The notes beneath the pieces are model-generated. The model made no database searches. It was not told where the DNA came from and saw only the letters and a program-made list of their open reading frames with translations. This document shows, in pieces, positions 1-7,915 of a DNA stretch of 64,000 nt. The position numbers and the translations under genes were made by a program. Position 1 is the stretch's first letter. Each line of letters starts with the position of its first letter. Origin of the DNA: Sphingomonas sp. IBVSS2 (GTDB taxonomy: Bacteria > Pseudomonadota > Alphaproteobacteria > Sphingomonadales > Sphingomonadaceae); the NCBI RefSeq assembly GCF_002127225.1, contig NZ_NFUR01000005.1, positions 124,001-188,000 of the forward strand. The letters are read 5' to 3'.

Positions 1-1
1 C

Positions 2-1021
2 ACCGAGGGCAATTGGGCGCCGGGCGTGCAGGAAGAGGTCGAGAAGGCCGTCCGCGATACCGTGAAGCGCATCGGCTACGAGCAGGAGGGCTTCCACTGG
101 GAGACGCTCCGCTTCGAGAACAACCTGCACCCGCAATCGGCACACATCGCGCAGGGCGTGGACGCCTCGGGCAACAAGGACGAAGGCGCCGGCGACCAGG
201 GCATCATGTTCGGCTTCGCCTGCGACGAGACGCCGGACCTGATGCCGGCGACGCTCGACTACAGCCACAAGATCCTCGAGCGCATGGCCGCCGATCGCCA
301 TTCGGGCGCGGCGCCGTTCCTCGAGCCGGATGCCAAGAGCCAGGTCACGCTGCGCTTCGAGAACGGCAAGCCGGTCGCCGCGACCGCGATCGTCGTCTCG
401 ACCCAGCATGGCAAGGGCTATGACGAGGGCGACAAGGAAGCCGAGCTCAAGGCCTATGTGAAGAAGGTCGTCGCCGATCTGCTCCCGGCCGAGCTGCTCT
501 CGGGCGAGACCGAGTACCACATCAACCCGACCGGCTCGTTCGAGATCGGCGGTCCGGACGGCGATGCCGGCCTCACCGGCCGCAAGATCATCGTCGACAC
601 CTATGGCGGCGCCTCGCCGCACGGCGGCGGTGCCTTTTCGGGCAAGGACCCGACCAAGGTCGATCGCTCGGCAGCCTATATCACGCGCTATCTCGCCAAG
701 AATATCGTCGCCGCCGGCCTCGCCAAGCGCGTGACGATCCAGCTGGCCTATGCGATCGGCGTGTCCAGGCCGCTGTCGCTCTATGTCGACACGCACGGCA
801 CCGGCACGGTCTCGGACGACAAGATCGAGGCGGCGATTGCGGGCATCGAGAAGCTGGGCGGCCTCACGCCGCGCGGCATCCGCACGCACCTGCAGCTCAA
901 CAAGCCGATCTACAGCAAGACCGCGGCCTATGGCCATTTCGGCCGCAAGCCCGAGGGCGACTTCTTCCCCTGGGAGAAGACCGACCTGGTCGAGGATCTG
1001 AAGGCCGCGCTCGCCGCCTGA
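2..1021 (+). CDS. metK: S-adenosylmethionine synthetase, 5' end cut by the window edge
   Basis: MetK makes S-adenosylmethionine from methionine and ATP in the cytoplasm. The reading frame is already open at base 2, so the true start lies outside the window; 339 residues are visible, and about 60-65 N-terminal residues appear to be missing by comparison with the usual 385-405. Family signatures are clear: [11 protein letters not shown] (the glycine-rich nucleotide segment), [19 protein letters not shown] (phosphate/metal loop) and a C-terminal segment ending GHFGR...FPWEKTDL. The gene ends in front of a strong hairpin terminator. It belongs to the same methyl cycle as the sahR-metF-metH cluster at the other end of the window. 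The identification is secure. Confidence 0.97.
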   Translation, partial: TEGNWAPGVQEEVEKAVRDTVKRIGYEQEGFHWETLRFENNLHPQSAHIAQGVDASGNKDEGAGDQGIMFGFACDETPDLMPATLDYSHKILERMAADRHSGAAPFLEPDAKSQVTLRFENGKPVAATAIVVSTQHGKGYDEGDKEAELKAYVKKVVADLLPAELLSGETEYHINPTGSFEIGGPDGDAGLTGRKIIVDTYGGASPHGGGAFSGKDPTKVDRSAAYITRYLAKNIVAAGLAKRVTIQLAYAIGVSRPLSLYVDTHGTGTVSDDKIEAAIAGIEKLGGLTPRGIRTHLQLNKPIYSKTAAYGHFGRKPEGDFFPWEKTDLVEDLKAALAA

Positions 1022-1050
1022 TCCTTCTCCGCTTCGGCCCGCCGAAACCG

Positions 1051-1085
1051 AAAGCCCCGCGCCGCATCGCCGGCGCGGGGCTTTT
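1051..1085 (+). terminator. Rho-independent terminator after metK
   Basis: A perfect 14-bp stem (1051-1064 with 1071-1084) around a 6-base loop is followed by a short T run (CTTTTCG). It starts 30 bases after the metK stop, so metK probably ends transcription here and the EAL genes have their own promoter. Confidence 0.85.
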
Positions 1086-1163
1086 CGTTGTGCCGCTTCG
1101 TTCCGTATTTTCCCGGGCCGTCCTATAAAGCACTGAGCAACCGTAATTCTTCATCAGGAAGGA

Positions 1164-1943
1164 ATGGAAAGGAGCGAGTCGGTGGAGTCGGAGAATTCGA
1201 TGATGGTTCCGGAAGGCGGGGCGCCCAGCGGCGCCGGCACCGGGCTCGCGATCGCCTTCCAGCCCATTGCCGAGATCGCTGGCGGGCGCATCCATGCCTA
1301 TGAGGCGCAGGTGCTGCGCGACGGCGGGCCCGCCGCCTGCGACTTCGATCAGCTCTCGGCCGAGCAGCGCCGCGACGTCGACCGCCGCTGCGCGGTCGCC
1401 GCGGTGCGCTGGGCCGCGACCGCGGGCTTCGCCAGTTCGGGCGGCCGGCTCGCCATTCCGCTGAGCGCGCCGGCGATCGGCGATCCGGCGGAGCATATCC
1501 AGCCGGCGCTGCTCGCCGCGCGCCAATATGGCATCGTCGCGGAGCGGCTGGTGTTCACGCTCCATCATTATCAGGCGATCACCAGCTCCGAGCTGGCCGA
1601 CATCATGCATGTCTTCAACAAGCTGGGCCCGGTCGTTGCCTTTCACGGTGTCGGCCCCAATGAATCGGGGCTCGCCTATTGCGGCAAGTTCGCGCCCCAT
1701 GCGGTGACGATCGAGCCCGAGCTGGTCAGCACCATCGCGTCGAGCTGGTCGCGCCGCATCGCTATCGAGGACCTCATCCGCCGCATGCAGAGCCTGGGCC
1801 TGCGCATCGTCGCGGCGGGCGTGGACAGCGAGCCGGTCTATGAGCGGATCCGCAGCTTCGGCGTGCCGCTCGTCCAGGGCGCCCATGTCGGTGCGCCTGC
1901 CACCGGCAGCCTGCCGCAGCCGGTGCTGCGCAACGCGGCCTGA
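1164..1943 (+). CDS. Degenerate EAL-domain protein (first of two)
   Basis: A 259-residue cytoplasmic protein with the fold signature of a cyclic-di-GMP phosphodiesterase EAL domain and no other domain. It opens with LAIAFQPIAEI, the usual EAL strand 1, but the catalytic signature is altered: E-A-L-x-R is replaced by YEAQVLRD, the metal-binding DDFG loop by FHGVGPNES, and the EGVE motif by AAGVDS. Catalysis is therefore unlikely; it may bind a ligand or a protein partner. The start follows a purine-rich segment (AGGAAGG). It is the first of two similar proteins inserted between metK and trmB. The fold is likely; the function is unknown. Confidence 0.75.
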   Translation: MERSESVESENSMMVPEGGAPSGAGTGLAIAFQPIAEIAGGRIHAYEAQVLRDGGPAACDFDQLSAEQRRDVDRRCAVAAVRWAATAGFASSGGRLAIPLSAPAIGDPAEHIQPALLAARQYGIVAERLVFTLHHYQAITSSELADIMHVFNKLGPVVAFHGVGPNESGLAYCGKFAPHAVTIEPELVSTIASSWSRRIAIEDLIRRMQSLGLRIVAAGVDSEPVYERIRSFGVPLVQGAHVGAPATGSLPQPVLRNAA

Positions 1944-2158
1944 TTCGCGCCGCGCCGCGGATCTTTCCCCCGCCGGCAGCGGAAGAAACAACCATTTCGG
2001 CGGTAAATCGCGCATGGGTCGTTTCGATGGCGACTCTCGTGCATCGGCGCGACTCGCGGATTCGCGTGGAGCAAGCGGAATCCGTCGCCTCCTTCCCCCG
2101 GTAGAATCCCCATGGGGAGAATCCCGCTTCGGCGAGGCACGGAATGGAGTGGGCGACG

Positions 2159-2172
2159 TTAACCATTTTTAA
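2159..2172. promoter_or_regulatory. Possible CtrA-like site
   Basis: The bases TTAACCATTTTTAA form two TTAA half-sites separated by 6 bases, one short of the classical TTAA-N7-TTAA CtrA box, and contain the favoured TTAACCAT half. The site lies 22 bases upstream of the second EAL gene. The spacing mismatch keeps this tentative. Confidence 0.3.
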
Positions 2173-2194
2173 CGAAGGGCAGAAAGGAAGCGTC

Positions 2195-3025
2195 ATGCAT
2201 ACCGAACCTGCTCCAGCCGCGCTCCAGTCCGGTCTCGCCATTGCCTTCCAGCCGATGATCGCCGCGACTTCGGGCCAGCCCTTCGCCTGGGCCGCGATCG
2301 CCACCGTCGATGGCTGCGGCTTCGGCCAGGTCGCCGCGGCGCTCGCCCCCGAGTCTCGTCTCCGGCTCGAAGTGGCGCGGATCGGCGGCGCGATCGCCGG
2401 TGCGGCCGATGCCGGGCTGCTCGACGGCGAGGCGCTGCTCGCGGTGCCGGTCGCCGCCGCCTGCGGCGCGCCGGAGGTGCTGCTCGCCCATCTTTTCCGC
2501 GCCGCGATCGAGCATCGTGTACCGCTCGGCCGCATCGTCCTCGAGATCGACGCCGACGAGCGCGGCGACCTGGCCCGTATCGCGGCGCTGGCCCAGGCAT
2601 GCGTGGACCGCGGCATCGCCATCGCGTTCGACAATTTCGCCGTCGGCCCGCTCGCCGTCCGCCTGCTCGGCCGCTTCACGCCGCGCTTCGTCAAGCTCGA
2701 TGCCGGCCTCGTCCGCAACATTGCCGACAGCAGATCGCGCCGGGTGATCGTCGAGGGCGTGCAGCGCCTTGCCCGCAACATGGACGTGACGCTGATCGCC
2801 AATGGCATCGCGCGGCGCGAGGACCTGGTCCTGCTGTGCACCATGGGCATCCGCCACCTGCAGGGCGACTGGATCGCGCCGGCGCGCAGCCGTCCGCTGC
2901 CGCGCGCGCACCTCGCCCGCCGCGAGCCGCGTGCGACAATGCCCCAGCATCGCCGCCTCGCGGCGCACCAGCGCATGGTCGCGACGCGCCCGGCGGCGCC
3001 CGCCGCATTCGCCCAGGCGCTCTAA
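2195..3025 (+). CDS. Degenerate EAL-domain protein (second of two)
   Basis: A 276-residue EAL-fold protein. I chose the ATG at 2195 because AGAAAGGAAG lies just upstream and the following residues (LAIAFQPMIAA) align with the start of the neighbouring EAL protein. It keeps more of the fold core than its neighbour, with AFDNFAVG in place of the DDFG loop and FVKLDAGLV for the KxD strand. The first signature glutamate is missing (AWAAIATV) and the EGVE motif reads ANGIA. The C-terminal 50 residues are basic and low in complexity. It is probably a paralogue of the upstream gene that has lost phosphodiesterase activity. trmB follows after 38 bases, so the two may be co-transcribed. Confidence 0.75.
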   Translation: MHTEPAPAALQSGLAIAFQPMIAATSGQPFAWAAIATVDGCGFGQVAAALAPESRLRLEVARIGGAIAGAADAGLLDGEALLAVPVAAACGAPEVLLAHLFRAAIEHRVPLGRIVLEIDADERGDLARIAALAQACVDRGIAIAFDNFAVGPLAVRLLGRFTPRFVKLDAGLVRNIADSRSRRVIVEGVQRLARNMDVTLIANGIARREDLVLLCTMGIRHLQGDWIAPARSRPLPRAHLARREPRATMPQHRRLAAHQRMVATRPAAPAAFAQAL

Positions 3026-3063
3026 CGCTTGTCCTCCGCGCCCGGGACGCTAACAGGCGGCCC

Positions 3064-3744
3064 GTGTCCGATCCCGTTTCCATCCGCCGTCTCTATGGCC
3101 GCCGCCAGGGCCACAAGCTCCGCCAGGGCCAGTCCGCTCTTGTCGAGGAACTGCTCCCGCAGGTGAGCCTGCCCGAATCGGGTCCGCTCGATTCGACCAT
3201 CCTCTTCGGCGACGATCGCCCGCTCGAGTTCGAGATCGGCTTCGGCGCGGGCGAGCATCTCGCCGGCCAGGCCGCGATGCGCCCCGATCACGGCTTTATC
3301 GGCTGCGAGCCTTTCCTCAACGGCGTGGTCGGCGCGCTCGGCCATGTCCGCGACGGCGATCTGCGTAACGTCCGCCTGCACATGGGCGACGCGCTCGAAG
3401 TGCTCGAGCGGCTGCCCGATGCCAGCCTCGACCGGCTCTACCTGCTCCATCCCGATCCCTGGCCCAAGGCCCGCCACGCCAAGCGCCGGATGATGAACCA
3501 TGGCCCGCTCGACATCATCGCGGCGAAGCTCAAGCCCGGCTGCGAGTTCCGCCTGGGCACCGACGATCCGACCTATTGCCGCTGGTCGATGATGATCATG
3601 GACCAGCGCCGCGACTTCGCCTGGCAGGCGAAGACCGCGCAGGATTTCCTCACGCGCCCGGCGGACTGGCCCGAGACGCGCTACGAGCGCAAGGCGCGGC
3701 GCCAGGGCCATGAGGTCTGGTACTTCCGCTATATCCGGCAATAG
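3064..3744 (+). CDS. trmB: tRNA (guanine-N7-)-methyltransferase
   Basis: TrmB uses SAM to methylate N7 of guanosine 46 in tRNA. The 226-residue protein shows SAM motif I (FEIGFGAGEHL), the acidic motif GCEPFLNGV, the family hallmark LHPDPWPKARHAKRR and the C-terminal GTDDPTYCRW block, ending with VWYFRYIR. The start is a GTG at 3064, where the residues begin SDPVSIRRLYGRR, typical of TrmB N-termini; the in-frame region upstream is only the antisense shadow of the preceding gene. The ribosome site (AGGCGG) is weak. metK and trmB are near neighbours in other alphaproteobacteria, so the two EAL genes look like an insertion between them. The length is normal for the family. Confidence 0.95.
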   Translation: MSDPVSIRRLYGRRQGHKLRQGQSALVEELLPQVSLPESGPLDSTILFGDDRPLEFEIGFGAGEHLAGQAAMRPDHGFIGCEPFLNGVVGALGHVRDGDLRNVRLHMGDALEVLERLPDASLDRLYLLHPDPWPKARHAKRRMMNHGPLDIIAAKLKPGCEFRLGTDDPTYCRWSMMIMDQRRDFAWQAKTAQDFLTRPADWPETRYERKARRQGHEVWYFRYIRQ

Positions 3745-3774
3745 GCGATAGGCCGCCGCATCGGGAGGAGGGGA

Positions 3775-5001
3775 ATGATGGACCGCAGGACCTTGCTCGC
3801 CGCCGCGGCCGCGATGCCCGTCGCCCCGGCCCTTGCGGCGGACGACGCGCGCTGGGCCGGCATCGCCGCGCAGTACGACGTCACGCGCAAGGTGGTGCAG
3901 CTCGAGCACGGCAATTGGGGAATGATGGCGCGGCCGGTGCATGCCGCCTATCGCGCCCATGTCGATCGCGTGAACCGCGACACCAGCTTCTATGCCCGGC
4001 GCGAGATGCCCGGCGAGATCGAGGGGGTCCGCGCCCGGGTGGCCGCCGCGATGGGCGTGGGCCCGGGGGAGCTCGCCTTCACCCGCAACGCCACCGAGGC
4101 GATGCGCGCGCTGATCCTGGGCTATAGCCGCCTGCGCCCCGGCGACGCGGTGCTCCATGCCGATCTCGACTATGACGCGATGCAGGCCTGCATGGAGAGC
4201 CTGAAGGGCCGGCGCGGCGTGGAGGTGATCAAGATCGCCCTGCCGCTGCCCGCCACGCGCCAGGCGGTGCTCGATGCCTATGCGCGGGCCTTTGCCGCGC
4301 ACCCCAATCTCCGCATGGTGCTGCTCACCCATGTCAGCCATCGCACCGGGCTGGTGCTGCCGGTCGCCGAGATCGCGGCGATGGCCCGGCTCCGCGGCAT
4401 CGACGCGATCGTCGATGCCGCGCACGGTGTCGGCCAGATCGACTATAAGCTGCCCGATCTCGCCGCCGACTTCCTCGGCATCAACCTGCACAAATGGATC
4501 GGCGCGCCGCTTGGCGTCGGCGCGATCGTGATCCGGGGCGGCCGGCTGGCGGATATCGATGTCGACCCCGCCGAGGCCGGCGCGAGCCCCGCGGACATCC
4601 GGTCCCGCGTCCATACCGGCACGGTCGATTATGCGGCGCTGCTCGCGGTGCCCGCGGCACTCGATTTCCATGAAGGCATCGGCGCCGCCGCGAAGCAGGC
4701 CCGGCTCCGGGCGCTGCGCGATCGCTGGGTCCGCCCTGCGCGCGAACTGGCGACTGTCGAAGTGCTCACGCCCGACGACCCCGGCAGCTATGGCGCGATC
4801 ACCGCGTTCCGGCTGAAGGGCCGGACGTCGCACGAAGCCAATGTCGCGCTGGCCAGGCGGCTGCTCGACGAGCATGGCATCTTCACCGTGCACCGTGACG
4901 GCCTGGCGAGCGGAAGCTGTGTGCGGGTGACGCCGGCGCTGGCGACGACCATGGAAGAGGTGGACCGCTTCGTCGCGGCGCTGCGCAAGGTCGCCGGCTA
5001 G
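3775..5001 (+). CDS. Exported class V aminotransferase-fold PLP enzyme
   Basis: A 408-residue PLP-dependent enzyme of the class V aminotransferase / isopenicillin N epimerase-like group. The N-terminus MMDRRTLLAAAAAMPVAPALAA is a short twin-arginine-type signal ending at an Ala-x-Ala site, so the folded holoenzyme is probably exported. The fold signatures are HGNWGMM near the N-terminus, FTRNATEAMRALI (cofactor phosphate region), DAAHGVGQID (aspartate contacting the pyridine nitrogen) and NLHKWIGAPLG containing the Schiff-base lysine. GGGAGGAGG gives a good ribosome site. The 3' end overlaps the convergent fnr gene by 4 bases. The substrate cannot be told; epimerase, desulfurase-like or transaminase activity are all possible. 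Confidence 0.85.
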   Translation: MMDRRTLLAAAAAMPVAPALAADDARWAGIAAQYDVTRKVVQLEHGNWGMMARPVHAAYRAHVDRVNRDTSFYARREMPGEIEGVRARVAAAMGVGPGELAFTRNATEAMRALILGYSRLRPGDAVLHADLDYDAMQACMESLKGRRGVEVIKIALPLPATRQAVLDAYARAFAAHPNLRMVLLTHVSHRTGLVLPVAEIAAMARLRGIDAIVDAAHGVGQIDYKLPDLAADFLGINLHKWIGAPLGVGAIVIRGGRLADIDVDPAEAGASPADIRSRVHTGTVDYAALLAVPAALDFHEGIGAAAKQARLRALRDRWVRPARELATVEVLTPDDPGSYGAITAFRLKGRTSHEANVALARRLLDEHGIFTVHRDGLASGSCVRVTPALATTMEEVDRFVAALRKVAG

Positions 5002-5699
5002 GCCGCTTCCAGCATCGCCCGGTCGCGGATGGTGATGCCGCGCGCGCCCATCAGGTTGATCGCGCCCTCGGCCTTGAGCCTGCTCAGCTGGCGGCTCACC
5101 GTCTCGATCGTCAGCCCGAGCACTTCCGCCATCTCGCCGCGCGTAAGGGGCAAGTCGAAGGTCACCGGCCCGGAGGCAGTGGCGCGGCAGCTCCGCACGC
5201 GATCGGCCAGGTCGAGCAGGAAGCCGGCCAGCTTCTCGCGCGCCGAGAGCCGGGCGAGGGTGAGCATCCGCCCCCGCGCCTCGTCGAGCGCCGCCAATGT
5301 GCGCCGGAGCAGCAGCCGCTCCATGCGGACATGGTCTTCGAGCACGCGCTCGAACGGCTTGCGCGGAAAGACGCAGAGCTCGACGTCGCCGAGCGCAGTG
5401 ACGGTGAAGTCGGCCAGTTCGGCCCAGGGGCGGCCGACGAAATCGGCCGGGTAGAGCAGCCCCACCACCTGCTCGCGCCCGTCGGGCGTGACGGCGCTGA
5501 GCTTGAGCACGCCGGAGAGCAGGTTGGCGCAGACCAGGCTTTCCTCGCCGGCCCAGACCAGCGTCTGCCCGCGCGTCAGCCGGCGCCGCTGGCCGAGCGC
5601 GTTGAGCGCATCGAGCTCGACATCGTCGAGGCTGGCGCAGAGCGCGCGGTCGCGCACCGCGCAGTCGGAGCAGATATGGGCGGCAATCATGCGCCGCAT
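4998..5699 (-). CDS. fnr: Fnr/FixK-type Crp-family oxygen regulator
   Basis: A 233-residue Crp/Fnr regulator. Cysteines 10, 13 and 21 near the N-terminus and a fourth at 109 (ELCVFPRKPF) match the spacing expected for an oxygen-labile [4Fe-4S] cluster, as in alphaproteobacterial FnrL. A cyclic-nucleotide-type beta-roll covers about residues 25-130. The C-terminal helix-turn-helix has the LTRGEMAEVLGLTIETVSRQL recognition region with E-T-V-S-R, which reads TTGA half-sites. A perfect FNR-type box lies 12-27 bases upstream of the start, so autoregulation is likely. No clear Shine-Dalgarno sequence precedes either candidate ATG (5699 or 5690), and the leader may be very short. Confidence 0.92.
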   Translation of the reverse strand: MRRMIAAHICSDCAVRDRALCASLDDVELDALNALGQRRRLTRGQTLVWAGEESLVCANLLSGVLKLSAVTPDGREQVVGLLYPADFVGRPWAELADFTVTALGDVELCVFPRKPFERVLEDHVRMERLLLRRTLAALDEARGRMLTLARLSAREKLAGFLLDLADRVRSCRATASGPVTFDLPLTRGEMAEVLGLTIETVSRQLSRLKAEGAINLMGARGITIRDRAMLEAA

Positions 5700-5710
5700 A
5701 TCGGGGGCGG

Positions 5711-5726
5711 TTTGACGAAGGTCAAA
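5711..5726. promoter_or_regulatory. FNR/FixK box
   Basis: TTTGAC-GAAG-GTCAAA is a perfect 6-4-6 dyad of the FNR/FixK type. On the minus strand it is only 11 bases from the fnr start codon, a position suited to autorepression. On the plus strand its centre is 70 bases upstream of the small reading frame at 5789, where a start site near 5760 would give the usual -41.5 activator position. Confidence 0.75.
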
Positions 5727-5767
5727 GCGACGGATTGTCCCAGGGGGCAGGCCCGCGGGAAGTCACG

Positions 5768-6988
5768 TCACGAGCCGGGAAGTGCCCCATGTATCTCTGT
5801 CTGGTTGCTGCCGCCTTTGCGTTCTTCATCGCCGCGGTCGCCTTCCTCAGCATCGAGGACGCGGTTCGTTTCCGCCGGCGCTGATCCGGCCTCGGCGCGG
5901 CCGGTGCGCTTCCAGGCGCCGCGCAGCAGCTTGCCGGCCAGCGCGTCGAGCCCCGGCCGCACGAACAGCCAGTCGCGGATCGCCGGGCCCTTCGCGGCGC
6001 CGATCACCTGCTTGTAGCCGCTGTCGCCGGCGCCCCAGTCCACGGCGGTGATGCCGTCCTCGATCGCGCGGACGAGGTTGCGATAATAGAGCAGCTTGCC
6101 GGGCGAATGCTTGGCGAAGCGCGGATCATAGCTGTTCGCGATCGCATATTTGAGCGGGCCGGCGTTGAGGTCGAACGAGAAGGCGGCGGGGGTGCCGTCG
6201 ACGCGGAGCAGCGCCGTCCACATCATCCCGGCGATCACGGGATCCTCGGCGGCGGCGTGCCAGAAGCCGCCATGGCCGCGCGCGGTGAACTTGGCGTCCG
6301 AGCCGTCGGTCCGCGCCGCGATCCAGCTCTTCTCCTCGATGCCGGCGAGCGCCTCGAACGCCGCGTCGTTCCAGCCGGCGCCGTGGACGAAGCTCCAGTC
6401 GAGCGCGCCGTGCCCGCCCAGGTGCTTCTCGTGGAAACGGTTCTTCTTGAGCGTCGAGTTGCGCGGCCAGGTGCCTTCGGCGCGCTCGGCGGCGATGTCG
6501 AGCAGGAAGCTGTCCGCCACGAACCGGTCGAGCACCGCCCAGCCGCGGTTCCGCGCCGCCTCCTTGAGCAGCTCGAGCCCGGGATCGCCGTCATAGACCG
6601 GGCCGACGCGCAGGGCGCGCGCCGCGCGGGCGAGCCGGGGAAGCAGCGCCTCGATCGCCTCGACACCGGCATCCTCGCGCACGGGGAAGCTGCGGAAGGG
6701 CCAGTAGCAGCCGGGGATCGCGGCCAGTTTCGCCCAGGCCGGCCCGGCCGAGACGATCGGCAGCGCGGCGACGGGCTCGCCCTCGCGCGCCACGGTGAGC
6801 GTGCGGGCATGGCCGCCATAGGTGCGGAGGGCGGCGGCGAACCAGCCATAGCGCAGGAAGCGGTGCGACGGGCGGGCGCCCGCCGCTACGGCGTCGATCG
6901 CGCCGGCCAGCCCGTCGACGCAATCGACGATGAGCGTCGGCGGCAGGCGCGTGAATTCCTCGAGCAGCATCGGCTTCGACATGGCCAT
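5768..6988 (-). CDS. FemAB/CelD-like GNAT acetyltransferase
   Basis: A 406-residue protein of the GNAT group sometimes called BioF2-like or CelD/BcsL (Acetyltransf_6). These enzymes usually transfer acyl or aminoacyl groups in cell-envelope or polysaccharide synthesis. Recognisable parts are the N-terminal half with ALPIVSAGPAWAKL and the second acetyltransferase fold with LLRVDGTPAAFSFDLNAG followed by SYDPRFAKHSPGKLLYYR, the family's acyl-CoA-site signature. No signal peptide or membrane segment is visible. The last 40 or so residues are hydrophilic, repetitive in charge and overlap a possible small plus-strand gene. Starts at 6988, 6982 or 6970 are all possible. The substrate is unknown. 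Confidence 0.8.
   Translation of the reverse strand: MAMSKPMLLEEFTRLPPTLIVDCVDGLAGAIDAVAAGARPSHRFLRYGWFAAALRTYGGHARTLTVAREGEPVAALPIVSAGPAWAKLAAIPGCYWPFRSFPVREDAGVEAIEALLPRLARAARALRVGPVYDGDPGLELLKEAARNRGWAVLDRFVADSFLLDIAAERAEGTWPRNSTLKKNRFHEKHLGGHGALDWSFVHGAGWNDAAFEALAGIEEKSWIAARTDGSDAKFTARGHGGFWHAAAEDPVIAGMMWTALLRVDGTPAAFSFDLNAGPLKYAIANSYDPRFAKHSPGKLLYYRNLVRAIEDGITAVDWGAGDSGYKQVIGAAKGPAIRDWLFVRPGLDALAGKLLRGAWKRTGRAEAGSAPAETNRVLDAEEGDRGDEERKGGSNQTEIHGALPGS
5789..5884 (+). CDS. Possible 31-residue membrane miniprotein
   Basis: This short frame runs from an ATG at 5789 to TGA and encodes 31 residues: a single hydrophobic stretch (LVAAAFAFFIAAVAFL) followed by an acidic pair and a basic C-terminal tail (RFRRR), the pattern of a one-pass inner-membrane miniprotein. 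A GGGAAG sequence lies 6 bases before the ATG, and the FNR-type box upstream is placed to activate it. It overlaps, on the opposite strand, the last codons of the FemAB-like gene, whose C-terminal tail looks non-conserved. I do not recognise a family; it is not obviously CydX, CcoQ or CcoS. It may be chance. Confidence 0.35.
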   Translation: MYLCLVAAAFAFFIAAVAFLSIEDAVRFRRR

Positions 6989-7033
6989 GCTTCTAGCCCG
7001 CCACCCGTTACCAAGCCGTGATGACGCGGGCGA

Positions 7034-7393
7034 TCACCCCGCGCGGGCCCAGGCGCGAGCGGCGTCCAGCTCCTCGGGCGCGAAGATCTTCTGCTCGCCC
7101 GGCACCATCCACCCGGTGGCGCGGCTGGCGGCGACGATCCAGCCGATATCGGTCACCACCGCGACGCGGCCGATCTTGGTGAGGTGTCCCACGCCCCAGC
7201 TGATGTCCTTCCACCACGCCGCCAGTTCCATGCCGGCGAAGCTGCGGATCACCGCGACCGCCGACAGCTTGCCGTGGCGGGCGATCACCGCCTCCATTTC
7301 GGTGGCCCCGGCGTCATATTCGGCGCGGGTGACTTCGCCGTCGACGGTGAACTCGATCACCCCGGCATCCATGTCGGTCTCGAACTGCATCAT
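7034..7393 (-). CDS. SpoIIAA-like (STAS-type) protein
   Basis: A 119-residue protein resembling the SpoIIAA-like family (PF11964), small cytoplasmic proteins of unknown role with a STAS-like fold. Features are an N-terminal beta strand pair (VIEFTVDGEVTRAEYD), the conserved helix with WWKDISWGVGHLTKIGRVAVV and the C-terminal FAPEELDAARAW. The frame is open far upstream, but the ATG at 7393 is preceded by GGAG at good spacing, and the upstream extension is only antisense to the DUF2721 gene. It is transcribed divergently from that gene. Confidence 0.8.
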   Translation of the reverse strand: MMQFETDMDAGVIEFTVDGEVTRAEYDAGATEMEAVIARHGKLSAVAVIRSFAGMELAAWWKDISWGVGHLTKIGRVAVVTDIGWIVAASRATGWMVPGEQKIFAPEELDAARAWARAG

Positions 7394-7435
7394 GGGCTTC
7401 ACTCCGTTCGGTTCCCCGGTCATAACGCATGACGC

Positions 7436-7900
7436 ATGGAAGGACCCTATCTCTCCACGGTTTCGGAAACGATTCAGGCGGCGATCGCGCCCGTGTTCCT
7501 CCTGGCGGGCATCGGGGCGTTCCTGAACGTGATGGTCGGCCGGCTCGCCCGCATCGTCGATCGCGCGCGCAACATCGAGCAGCTCCACCCGCGATCCACC
7601 GGGCCCGAGCATGATCGCCATGTGTGGGAGCTGCGCATCATCGATCGCCGCATCTCGGTGATCAACAACGCGATCTTCCTGTGCACGGCCAGCGCCCTCG
7701 CCATCTGCTTCGTCGTCGCGATGATGTTCGTCGCGCGGCTCAGCAACCTGCATGTCGGCATCTGGGTGGCGAGCGCCTTCATCGTCTCGATGCTGCTGCT
7801 GATGGCCGGCCTGATCTATTTCCTGTTCGAGGTGCGCATGTCGCTCGAGGCGATCCATGTGCGCGAGGAACTGCTCGAGCTGGACGGCAAGAAGAAATGA
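7436..7900 (+). CDS. DUF2721 integral membrane protein
   Basis: A 154-residue inner-membrane protein matching the DUF2721 pattern. It has an N-terminal hydrophobic segment (IAPVFLLAGIGAFLNVMVG), a conserved polar stretch (RLARIVDRARNIEQ), an ELRIIDRRISVINNAI helix, then two adjacent membrane segments and a charged C-terminus. The function is not known. It stands alone between the divergent SpoIIAA-like gene and the convergent amidase gene, 15 bases from the amidase stop. Confidence 0.85.
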   Translation: MEGPYLSTVSETIQAAIAPVFLLAGIGAFLNVMVGRLARIVDRARNIEQLHPRSTGPEHDRHVWELRIIDRRISVINNAIFLCTASALAICFVVAMMFVARLSNLHVGIWVASAFIVSMLLLMAGLIYFLFEVRMSLEAIHVREELLELDGKKK

Positions 7901-7915
7901 TCGCCGGGGCGGCGG

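Noticed and set aside
3022..4893. A 620-codon minus-strand frame opposite trmB and the aminotransferase gene
   Set aside because: It spans two confidently identified genes and has the composition of a reverse-complement frame.
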